The notes beneath the pieces are model-generated. The model was not told the origin of the DNA. It saw only the letters and a program-made list of their open reading frames with translations, and did not search any database. Positions 1-6,170 of a stretch of 12,869 bases of DNA are shown here, one piece after another (the stretch's first letter is position 1; each line of letters opens with the position of its first letter). Origin of the DNA: an uncultured Planctomycetaceae bacterium. GTDB taxonomy: Bacteria; Planctomycetota; Planctomycetia; Planctomycetales; Planctomycetaceae. Location: positions 1-12,869 of the forward strand of contig CAIUHT010000999.1 of NCBI GenBank assembly GCA_903898975.1, read 5' to 3'. Made by a program: the position numbers and the translations under genes.

Positions 1-278
1 GCTCCTTGAATAAGCATGTTCCTAAGCAGGCCTGTGTCTCCAATCGAAGTCTCTACGAAAAGTCGCAACCCTGGAGCGATCGGGACCAGCCTGCCGCGAG
101 AGCCCGTTCGGCAGCGCGGTCGACCAAGCTTCACCAGCCACAGCGATGGCTATTCGAGTCGCGCAGCGAATGGGGCCGGATTTCGTGCGGCTGGGTTTCG
201 CTCTCGCCAGCCACGACTGAGCCTTGGTCAGGCAAAGACCTGTGACGGGGCAAGTGCGGGTCTCTGCTCAAACGCCGG
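1..278. other. Left-edge stretch with no supported gene
   Basis: This is the stretch downstream of moeA on the minus strand. Open frames here are short, shift between frames and show no recognisable motif or membrane segment. I found no convincing terminator hairpin with a T-run after moeA and no tRNA-like T-loop. It could hold the end of a transcript or an unrecognised regulatory region, but nothing in the sequence supports a specific call. Confidence 0.5.
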
Positions 279-1538
279 TTACCACGCCAGGACGGGCACC
301 CAGGTCCCCGCAGGGTAGTGCTGCCCGGGTTGCTCGAAGCCAATCATCGCGTTGGCGCGGGCGGTCGCCGACAGATCGGCGGAGCCCACCCAGGGGACGG
401 TCGCCACTTCGGGCCCGGTGGGGGTGAAAGCCAGGACCGCGGGGTGCCAGGTGGGGCGCGACCCGCCATTGGTGTGCGGGGCGGTCAGCTTCGCCCACGT
501 CGGTGCCGGGGGTGTGGCCCCCAGTCCCGCCAGGCCCCGCAGTGCCGTTTTCACAAACAGCTCGCAGCAGACGAGGCTGCTGACCGGGTTGCCCGGCAAC
601 CCGAACACCAGGCACCGCTCGCGGGTCGAACCGGTTCCGGGCGGGCTGAGCCGCTCGGTCGCCGGGCGATTCCGTTCCAGCACCCCAAACCACAGGGGCT
701 GCCCGGGGCGCAGCTGGATCTTGTGAAACACCGGCTGCACGCCGCACTCCGCCAGCACGGTGGGAACCAGGTCGACCTGTCCCGCCGAGACCCCTCCCGA
801 GAGGACGAGCACGTCGTATTCGAGGCCTCGCTGGACCAGTCGCCTGAGGTCGGCGACGTTGTCGCGGGCGACCCCCAGGGAGAAAGCCTGCGAGCCCGCC
901 TGCCTGAGCTGCGCGACGAGCATCGGTTCGTTCGAATTGCGGATCTGTCCGGGACCGGGCCGCTCGCTCACCGCGACCAGCTCATCGCCGGTCGCCAGCA
1001 CTCCCACCCGGGGACTGCGGATCACCCGCACCGAGGATTTTCCGAGTTCGGCGAGGCACCCCACCTCGACGGCGCGGATCAGCCGCCCGGCGGGAATCAC
1101 CGTGGTCCCCCGCGGGGTTGATTCGGCCCGGCGGAGAATGTTCTTGCCCGCGGGCAGGCCCCCGGTGGCAATCTCGACCTGCGAGCGGTCGGCGTTGAGC
1201 GTGCGGGTCTGCTCGACCGGGACCACCAGGTCGGCCCCCTCGGGGAGCATGGCTCCCGTCATGATGCGGGTGGCCTGGCCAGGCCCGAGTGGCCGACGGG
1301 GAACCTGCCCGGCCAGCACCTCTTCCAGCACGGTGAGGGTCACCCCCGCGGTGGCGACGTCGGCCTGCCGGACCGCGTAGCCATCCATCAGCGATTTGTC
1401 GAACGGGGGGGAATCGAGATCGGCGATTCCCGGCTCGGCCAGCACCAGCCCCAGGGCTTCGTCGAGCGGCACGCGAAGTTCGGGCAGCGGGGTGGCCCAC
1501 TGGGCGATCGCCTCCCAGGCCTGGGCGACCGTCAACAT
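279..1538 (-). CDS. moeA: Molybdopterin molybdenumtransferase MoeA
   Basis: MoeA inserts molybdate into adenylated molybdopterin, the last common step of molybdenum cofactor synthesis in the cytoplasm. The 419-residue protein is full length for the family. It shows the N-terminal MDGYA motif at 51-55 (Asp52), LATGDEL at 181-187, GGVSAGQVD at 248-256 (Asp256), LRPGQP at 276-281 and GLPGNPVSS at 313-321. Domain order is the MoeA N-terminal domain, the MogA-like molybdopterin-binding domain, then the C-terminal beta-barrel domain. The ATG at 1538 starts the protein where MoeA proteins normally begin; the frame stays open further upstream but only as a shadow of pabA. Its first codons overlap the end of pabA by 7 nt (ATGTTGA), so the two are co-transcribed and probably translationally coupled. 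A low-complexity Pro/Arg/Gly-rich insertion at about 287-308, just before GLPGNP, is absent from E. coli MoeA as I remember it. The family is certain; I cannot tell whether the partner metal is molybdenum or tungsten. Confidence 0.95.
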   Translation of the reverse strand: MLTVAQAWEAIAQWATPLPELRVPLDEALGLVLAEPGIADLDSPPFDKSLMDGYAVRQADVATAGVTLTVLEEVLAGQVPRRPLGPGQATRIMTGAMLPEGADLVVPVEQTRTLNADRSQVEIATGGLPAGKNILRRAESTPRGTTVIPAGRLIRAVEVGCLAELGKSSVRVIRSPRVGVLATGDELVAVSERPGPGQIRNSNEPMLVAQLRQAGSQAFSLGVARDNVADLRRLVQRGLEYDVLVLSGGVSAGQVDLVPTVLAECGVQPVFHKIQLRPGQPLWFGVLERNRPATERLSPPGTGSTRERCLVFGLPGNPVSSLVCCELFVKTALRGLAGLGATPPAPTWAKLTAPHTNGGSRPTWHPAVLAFTPTGPEVATVPWVGSADLSATARANAMIGFEQPGQHYPAGTWVPVLAW

Positions 1539-2134
1539 GCGGCAGGGTTCCGGGGGAGGTGCAGAAAGTTCTTGAGCAGGATGATTCCCTCGTCGGTCAG
1601 GAACGACTCGGGATGAAACTGCACGCCGTGAATGGGGAAGCGGCGGTGGCGGACCCCCATGACCTCGCGTTCGATCCCGGGGTCGGCGGTCCACGCGGTG
1701 ACGATCAAGTCGTCCCGCTGAGGTTGCGGGCGGACCACCAGGCTGTGATAGCGGGTGGCGATGAACGGTTGCGACAGCCCGTGGAAGACCCCGGTGTTGT
1801 CGTGGTGGATGGGGGAGACTTTGCCGTGCATCAGCCGGTCGGCCCGATTGACCACCCAGCCAAACACCTCGCCAATGCACTGATGGCCGAGGCAGACTCC
1901 CAGCAGGGGGATCTCGGGGCCGAAGCGTTCGACCACCGCCTTCGAGCAACCGGCTTTGTCGGGGTCGCAGGGCCCGGGCGAGATGATGATCCGCTCGGGG
2001 CGCAGGGACTCGATCTGGGCGAGCGAGATCTCGTCGTTGCGATGGACCTGCACGTCAATGGCAGGGTCGATTTCACCCAACCTCTGCACGAGGTTGTAAG
2101 TGAACGAATCGTAGTTATCGATCAGCAGAATCAT
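1532..2134 (-). CDS. pabA: Glutamine amidotransferase, aminodeoxychorismate/anthranilate synthase component II
   Basis: This class I glutamine amidotransferase (200 aa, full length) hydrolyses glutamine and passes ammonia to a chorismate-binding partner, either PabB (folate) or TrpE (tryptophan). The start MILLIDNYDSFTYNL is the classic TrpG/PabA N-terminus. ISPGPCDPD lies at 51-59, the nucleophile Cys81 sits in GVCLGHQ at 79-85, MHGK is at 102-105, and the triad is completed by His174 and Glu176 in HPES. All catalytic residues are present. No trpE, pabB, trpD or trpC lies in the window, so the sequence alone cannot separate PabA from TrpG; the protein may serve both. It is the first gene of a unit with moeA, and its start codon lies very close to a putative extended -10 box, with no Shine-Dalgarno sequence, which fits a nearly leaderless message. 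Confidence 0.93.
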   Translation of the reverse strand: MILLIDNYDSFTYNLVQRLGEIDPAIDVQVHRNDEISLAQIESLRPERIIISPGPCDPDKAGCSKAVVERFGPEIPLLGVCLGHQCIGEVFGWVVNRADRLMHGKVSPIHHDNTGVFHGLSQPFIATRYHSLVVRPQPQRDDLIVTAWTADPGIEREVMGVRHRRFPIHGVQFHPESFLTDEGIILLKNFLHLPRNPAAC

Positions 2135-2143
2135 GGCGGGGCG

Positions 2144-2173
2144 ATGTTACCACGCGCCGCGCGGGGGGGACAA
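2144..2173 (-). promoter_or_regulatory. Putative pabA-moeA promoter, nearly leaderless
   Basis: Read on the minus strand, TTGTCC (2173-2168) and TAACAT (2149-2144) are separated by 18 bp. The -10 box is preceded by TG plus one base, the extended -10 pattern. Transcription would begin around 2137, only a few bases before the ATG at 2134. This is a consensus match by eye only. Confidence 0.35.
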
Positions 2174-2345
2174 TCCGGGGGAGGGGCGGGAACGGGAACC
2201 CTGCGGGGTGGGGAGGGGACGGGGCCGGGGCCCGGGGAGGTGGTGGGGGCGAGGTGGTGAGGGGGGAGGTGGGGAGGGGTGAGGTGGGGAGGGGTGAGGT
2301 GGGGGGCCGGTTGTGCCCGACATGCCGGCGGGGGCGGGGGGAGGC
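2150..2345 (+). repeat. G-rich tract with 15-bp tandem repeat
   Basis: The plus strand here is almost all purine plus T, with many runs of four or more G. Within it, the unit gaggtggggaggggt occurs at 2266-2280 and 2281-2295 and is followed by a partial third copy at 2296-2304. Several overlapping sets of four G-runs with short spacers could form G-quadruplexes in DNA. The C-rich complement lies directly upstream of pabA. No coding frame in it looks real: the translations are Pro/Gly/Arg low-complexity. Confidence 0.8.
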
Positions 2346-2437
2346 GGATTCCCGCGAGGCGGGGCCGGGAGGGGGCCGAAGAGAACGGATTGATTTGCAG
2401 AGAACCGGCGTGGAGGGGGCTGTGGCACCCGTCAGAA

Positions 2438-2460
2438 ACGGCCCCCCGCCGTCAGTTTTT
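2438..2460 (+). terminator. Weak terminator-like hairpin with T-run
   Basis: ACGGC (2438-2442) and GCCGT (2448-2452) form a perfect 5-bp stem around a five-C loop. CAG and five T follow at 2453-2460. The stem is short and no coding gene precedes it on this strand. It might stop readthrough across the G-rich tract, end a short RNA, or be chance. Confidence 0.3.
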
Positions 2461-2484
2461 GGCTCCCCCTCACCAGCGCGTCAG

Positions 2485-2513
2485 TTGAGAATCGGCGTGG
2501 CGACGGGTAGCAT
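2485..2513 (+). promoter_or_regulatory. Putative sigma70-type promoter of the small hypothetical gene
   Basis: TTGAGA (2485-2490) and TAGCAT (2508-2513) are separated by 17 bp, matching 5 of 6 and 4 of 6 consensus bases. Transcription would start near 2520, giving a leader of about 120 nt before the ATG at 2639. This is a match by eye only. Confidence 0.4.
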
Positions 2514-2638
2514 ACTGGAGTGGTTCGTCATGAGGGCGAACGTACCGAATTGGGCGCGTGGCAGTCGAGTGTCGACCGCCCCCAGCCCCCAGGGATCGGA
2601 ATCGTCCCCTTCTTTTCAGCGCGGCCACATTCCAAACC

Positions 2639-2848
2639 ATGAGCGACTCCTTGGCCTTCGAAGTCAACAGCCAACAACGCGACCTGCTGCTGGAAGGGCT
2701 GCGGTACATCCGCAGTGCCCGCCGGTTGGCCTTCCGTGAACCGGGAGCCCCGGTCGATGCCAAGCGCGAAGCCGAGTTGCAGCAGATCGCCGAGCTGATG
2801 GGTCAACTCGATCCCTCCGCCCGCGTCGCCGTTCCCTCGCGCAGCTAG
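2639..2848 (+). CDS. Small hypothetical protein, 69 aa
   Basis: I do not assign a function. The 69-residue product begins MSDSLAFEVNSQQRDLLLEG and is rich in charged and leucine residues. It probably forms two helices (about 12-29 and 42-57) linked by a Pro/Gly turn (REPGAPVD), with no signal peptide, membrane segment or cysteine. The N-terminal part resembles short conserved hypothetical proteins that I recall from planctomycetes. I chose the ATG at 2639 because residues before it, in a frame open from 2558, are low-complexity Pro/Arg and precede no ribosome site. It has its own putative promoter and lies 563 bp before the next gene, so it appears monocistronic. A small cytoplasmic helical protein, possibly regulatory or a binding partner, would fit. 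Confidence 0.65.
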   Translation: MSDSLAFEVNSQQRDLLLEGLRYIRSARRLAFREPGAPVDAKREAELQQIAELMGQLDPSARVAVPSRS

Positions 2849-3411
2849 CAGCGCACGCGGTCGCTGGCGGCTTGCCCAGGCACGCGGTGTGGTCCACAGT
2901 GTGTGCAGCGCTCTGCGTCGGGCGGCATTCCCGTTGGGGGGAATCCCCCTTGCGCGTCATTCCAGTTGCGCCCAATTTTGCGTGCGCTTCGTAGTGAATC
3001 CGCGTCGCTCGCTGGGCAACTGTGGCGTTCTGAGAAGTCGCCACTCCTCCATTCCCGGCGGGACCACAAGCCACTCGGCTGCGATCGCGGGGCTGGCCGG
3101 CCGTGACACCTGTTGAGCCGGGTGCGGTTTGACAGCCTGCCATCCGGTGGACGGCCCGCAGGCGAACTTCGGTTTCGGACCGACCTCCTTCTGTTTTTCG
3201 AGACTGTCGGCTGGGATCGTCGTCGCTCAGAGCGTGTTCGACTGACCGGGGACGGGTCAGGGTTGAGGGCGGGGGTCGGGGGGCGTGGTGGCCTGTTGAC
3301 TGGCGGCCCCTTTCCCCGGCGGTTACTGTTCGCCTCTGGCCCCGCCCCGCCACTCGGCTGCGGCGGGATGGTCACTTCGGTCAAGACGGGTCTCCAGGCG
3401 AAGCGGTCGGC
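2849..3411. other. Intergenic stretch of about 560 bp, no gene recognised
   Basis: No reading frame here has credible protein composition. I looked for tRNA, 4.5S RNA and RNase P hallmarks and saw none. There is a G6-AAT-C5 inverted repeat near 2936-2949, a GGCCGGCC palindrome near 3097-3104, and an isolated TTGACA at 3129-3134 with no matching -10 box. It must contain the promoter of the downstream four-gene operon, but I could not place it. Confidence 0.5.
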
Positions 3412-4458
3412 ATGCGGTATCGGCACGTGGCTCTCGAGGCACTCGCGGCGGTCGTGCCCGATGAAGTGGTCAGTTCGGCGGAGATCGAGACGCGACTCGC
3501 CCCGGTCTATCAGCGACTGGGGTTGCCCGAGGGGCGGCTGGAACTGATGACCGGCATCCGCGAACGCCGGTTCTGGCCCCAGGGGACCCGCCCCGGGGAA
3601 ATCTCGGTGCAGACCTGCGAGAAACTGCTGGCGCAGAGCGGGTTCGATCGCCGGGCGATTGGCGCACTGGTGCACGGCTCGGTCTGTCGCGACCAGCTCG
3701 AACCGGCGACCGCCGCCCGGGTTCACCAGGCGCTCGGCCTGCCGCAGTCGGCCCTGGTGCTCGACGTGAGCAACGCCTGCCTGGGCTTGCTGAACGGGCT
3801 GCTGCTGGTGGCCAACATGATTGAGCTGGGGCAGATTCGCGCCGGGCTGGTGGTGGGAACGGAAGTGGGCCGCGACCTGGTCGAGGCGACCATCGACTCG
3901 CTGCTGGCCCGACCGACGGTCACCCGTCAGGATGTGAAACTGGCGTTCGCCTCGCTCACGATTGGGTCGGGCTCGGCGGCGCTGCTGTTGACCGATCGCC
4001 GGCTGAGTCGCGGGGGCCATCGACTGCTGGGTGGGGCCTTCCAGGCCGACACCGCCGCGCATCAGCTGTGTGCCGGGGGGTTCGCCGAGCAGACCGACGA
4101 CCAGAACCGCCCGCTCATGCAGACCGACTCGGAGGGGCTGCTGCGGGCCGGGGTGGAGCTGGCGGGGGCGACTTTTGGTGAGTTTCTTGATCGCGTGGGG
4201 TGGTCGGCGGGCGATGTGCAGCGGGTCTGCACCCACCAGGTGGGGCGGGCACATCGGCGGTTGCTTTTCGACCGGCTGGGGCTCGACTCGGCGCTCGATT
4301 ATTCGACGGTCGAGTGGCTGGGCAACACGGGGGCCGCGGCTCTCCCGTTGACCGCCGCCCTGGGGGCCGAGGCGGGGCATGTCCGTCCCGGAGACCGTGT
4401 GGCCTGGCTGGGGATTGGCAGTGGCCTGAATTCCCTGATGCTGGGACTCGACTGGTAG
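3412..4458 (+). CDS. OleA-like thiolase-superfamily condensing enzyme (3-oxoacyl-ACP synthase III type)
   Basis: This 348-residue cytoplasmic enzyme should carry out Claisen condensation of acyl thioesters. Catalytic residues of the KAS III/OleA fold are all visible: Cys123 in VSNACLGLLNG, His275 in CTHQVGRAH, Asn305 in LGNTG, and the C-terminal GIGSGLN loop at 335-341. The segment SVCRDQLEPATA (90-101) carries Glu97, which aligns with the glutamate that OleA uses as the base on the second acyl chain; FabH lacks it. The N-terminus (SAEIETRLAPVYQRLGLP) and C-terminus also follow OleA. OleA joins two fatty acyl-CoAs into a beta-keto acid, but oleB, oleC and oleD are not in this window, so product and substrates are unknown. 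It begins a tight operon, with the SDR gene starting 4 bp after its stop. The start codon has no strong Shine-Dalgarno sequence. Confidence 0.85.
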   Translation: MRYRHVALEALAAVVPDEVVSSAEIETRLAPVYQRLGLPEGRLELMTGIRERRFWPQGTRPGEISVQTCEKLLAQSGFDRRAIGALVHGSVCRDQLEPATAARVHQALGLPQSALVLDVSNACLGLLNGLLLVANMIELGQIRAGLVVGTEVGRDLVEATIDSLLARPTVTRQDVKLAFASLTIGSGSAALLLTDRRLSRGGHRLLGGAFQADTAAHQLCAGGFAEQTDDQNRPLMQTDSEGLLRAGVELAGATFGEFLDRVGWSAGDVQRVCTHQVGRAHRRLLFDRLGLDSALDYSTVEWLGNTGAAALPLTAALGAEAGHVRPGDRVAWLGIGSGLNSLMLGLDW

Positions 4459-4462
4459 ACGC

Positions 4463-5488
4463 ATGGGCTCCGCACCCTCGTCGCTGATTGAGCTGGAGGA
4501 ACAGCTCTCCCGCCCCACCCCCCGGGTCACCGAGGTGCTGGCCAGCCTGCGGGGGGACCTGCTGCTGCTGGGCGTGGGGGGGAAGATGGGGCTGTCGCTG
4601 GCCCGCATGGCTCGGCGGGCGCTCGACGCGGCAGGCTCGCCCGCCCGCGTCATTGGCGTCTCGCGGTTCTCGCAGGGACAGCGGGCGGTGTTTGAGGAAG
4701 TGGGGGTCGAGACCGTGGTCGCCGACCTGCTTGAGCCGCGGCAGGTCGCCAACCTCCCCGAGGCGGGGGCGGTCATTGTGATGGCGGGCCGCAAGTTCGG
4801 TTCGACGGGCGACCTGCCACTCACCTGGGCGATGAACGCCTGGCTTCCCGCCACCATCTGCCAGCGGTTTCCCGCCCGTCCGTGCGTGGTTTTTTCGACT
4901 GGCAACGTGTACGGACTCTGCCCGCGGGCGAGCGGTGGTTCCACCGAGCAGGATGAGCCCCGACCCGTGGGCGAATACGCGCAGAGCTGCCTGGCCCGCG
5001 AGCGGATTTACCAGTATTTCAGCCCGCGGCTGGAGATTCCCCTGGCGATTGTCCGGCTCAATTATGCGTGCGACCTGCGCTATGGCGTGCTGGTCGACCT
5101 GGCTCAGCGGGTCTGGCGGGGAGAGCCAGTGCCGCTGGAGATGGGCTGGTTCAATACCATCTGGCAGCGCGAGGCGAACGAGCGGACGCTGCTCTGCCTG
5201 GGCCGCTTGACGATCCCCCCCCAAATCGTCAACGTCACAGGGAGCGAAACGGTGTCGGTCCGCTGGGCCTGCGATGAGTTTGCCAGGCGTTGGAACCGCA
5301 CCGTGCGGTACCTTGGCCACGAGCAGGAGACAGCGTTGCTCAGTTCGTCGGCACGGGCTGACGCCTGGTGGGGTCCGCCGGAGGTCTCCGCCCCGATCCT
5401 GCTCGACTGGGTCGCCTGCTGGCGGGAGGCCGGGGGAGTCGAACTGGGCAAACCGACACATTTCGAATCGCGGACCGGCGACTTCTGA
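4463..5488 (+). CDS. NAD(P)-dependent epimerase/dehydratase-like SDR with Lys-to-Cys active site
   Basis: A 341-residue protein of the extended short-chain dehydrogenase type. LLGVGGKMG (35-43) matches the GxxGxxG dinucleotide-binding loop after a beta strand. STGNVYG (145-151) supplies the usual Ser/Thr, and EYAQSC (171-176) supplies the catalytic tyrosine, Tyr172. The lysine expected four residues after it is Cys176. IVRLNYA (196-202) and NVTG (257-260) are typical of the C-terminal substrate part. The loss of the lysine may be a trait of this subfamily, since I recall related planctomycete proteins with the same YAQSC; it could mean altered chemistry or a binding role only. It is co-transcribed with the OleA-like gene (4 bp gap) and with the next gene (10 bp gap). 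OleD is also an SDR, but the glycine loop and active site here do not look like OleD. The substrate is unknown. Confidence 0.82.
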   Translation: MGSAPSSLIELEEQLSRPTPRVTEVLASLRGDLLLLGVGGKMGLSLARMARRALDAAGSPARVIGVSRFSQGQRAVFEEVGVETVVADLLEPRQVANLPEAGAVIVMAGRKFGSTGDLPLTWAMNAWLPATICQRFPARPCVVFSTGNVYGLCPRASGGSTEQDEPRPVGEYAQSCLARERIYQYFSPRLEIPLAIVRLNYACDLRYGVLVDLAQRVWRGEPVPLEMGWFNTIWQREANERTLLCLGRLTIPPQIVNVTGSETVSVRWACDEFARRWNRTVRYLGHEQETALLSSSARADAWWGPPEVSAPILLDWVACWREAGGVELGKPTHFESRTGDF

Positions 5489-5498
5489 GGACGTGGGC

Positions 5499-6170
5499 AT
5501 GGCAGAGTCAACATCGTCGCCTGCAGGATCGACGACTCCGGGATCGGCTTCTTCAGGGCAGGGCCCGGCGGGGCCGGGGGCGGGGCAACCTGCGGCGTTG
5601 CCGAACAGCTCCCCGGGCAGCATCGACGTGAAAGCGAATCCCAGCGCTGCGACGTCTGTGCCCAGCGAACCTGCGACCGCGTCCCGCCCCGAAGTCGGCG
5701 TGGACTACATGCCTCCCATCACCTGGAAGTCGATTGCCGCCGTGGTGGTCATCCTGACCCTGGGATTGGGCTCGTGTGCCGGTCTCGGTTACTGGGGGAC
5801 CTACGAACTGATGGACTCCGAGGCGGCCCGCTGGGTGGACCGGTACAAGACACATCCCCAGGTCGTCCGGCGGCTGGGTGAGATCCAGGAATCGGGCTTC
5901 GACGCCCAGAGCGCTCTCAAGGAGTCCAATGAAGAGACGCTCACGTTTTTTCTGCAGGGCCCCAAGGGGCGCGGGCAGTTGCGAGTCACCGAGTTTGGCA
6001 TGCATATTCCCCGGGTGGAACTGGTGATCAAGGATGAGGTGATTGTCATCCAGCGGGGCGTGGCCAGCAAAGGTGGGGAGCACGGCGAAGGAGGGACCGC
6101 CGACGGGACCGCCGGGGAAGACGCAGCCACACCAGCGGCTCAGCCCGAGAATGGCCCGACCCGTGAGTGA
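5499..6170 (+). CDS. Single-pass membrane protein with probable Coa1-like domain
   Basis: A 223-residue protein with three parts. Residues 1-68 are disordered and rich in Ser, Pro, Ala and Gly. One membrane helix spans about 76-98 (WKSIAAVVVILTLGLGSCAG). A folded segment at about 107-187 is followed by a second low-complexity tail. The folded part contains HPQVVRRLGEI and, further on, LTFFLQGPKGRGQLRV; the GPKGxG turn after a beta strand resembles the Coa1/Tim21-type domain, which in other organisms is tied to cytochrome oxidase assembly. That is a weak motif match and I would not assume such a role here. By the positive-inside rule the N-terminus is probably cytoplasmic and the domain faces out. 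I chose the ATG at 5499 because it follows the SDR gene by 10 bp and has a GAGGA ribosome site 7 nt upstream; upstream codons are a shadow of the SDR gene. Confidence 0.75.
   Translation: MAESTSSPAGSTTPGSASSGQGPAGPGAGQPAALPNSSPGSIDVKANPSAATSVPSEPATASRPEVGVDYMPPITWKSIAAVVVILTLGLGSCAGLGYWGTYELMDSEAARWVDRYKTHPQVVRRLGEIQESGFDAQSALKESNEETLTFFLQGPKGRGQLRVTEFGMHIPRVELVIKDEVIVIQRGVASKGGEHGEGGTADGTAGEDAATPAAQPENGPTRE

Larger units (their letters stand above)
2135..2638. other. Divergent intergenic region between pabA and small hypothetical gene
   Basis: About 500 bp without a supported gene. It holds the outward-facing putative promoter of pabA, the G-rich repeat tract, a small terminator-like hairpin at 2438-2460 and a putative plus-strand promoter near 2485-2513. 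The remainder shows nothing I can name. Confidence 0.6.

Noticed and set aside
1539..1949. Upstream extension of the moeA frame
   Set aside because: The extension is a frame-shifted shadow of pabA. MoeA homology begins at the ATG at 1538.
2254..2488. Short plus-strand frames in the G-rich tract
   Set aside because: They are Gly/Arg low-complexity translations of a repeat and have no coding character.
2664..3353. Minus-strand open frame of 229 codons covering the gene-poor gap
   Set aside because: Composition is Arg/Thr/Ala/Gly-rich with no motif, it overlaps the small hypothetical gene antisense, and no promoter or ribosome site supports it.
2845..4944. Minus-strand open frame of 699 codons opposite the OleA-like and SDR genes
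   Set aside because: Its translation is rich in Pro, Arg, Gln and His with no motif, and it runs antisense to two well-supported genes. Long antisense frames are expected in GC-rich coding DNA.
3412..5488. A complete OleABCD long-chain olefin cluster
   Set aside because: Only an OleA-like protein is present. The neighbouring SDR does not resemble OleD in its glycine loop or active site, and no alpha/beta hydrolase or acyl-CoA ligase is in the window.
4115..5623. Minus-strand open frame of 502 codons
   Set aside because: It is antisense to the SDR gene and neighbours, low-complexity, with no recognisable domain; it is a shadow of the plus-strand genes.
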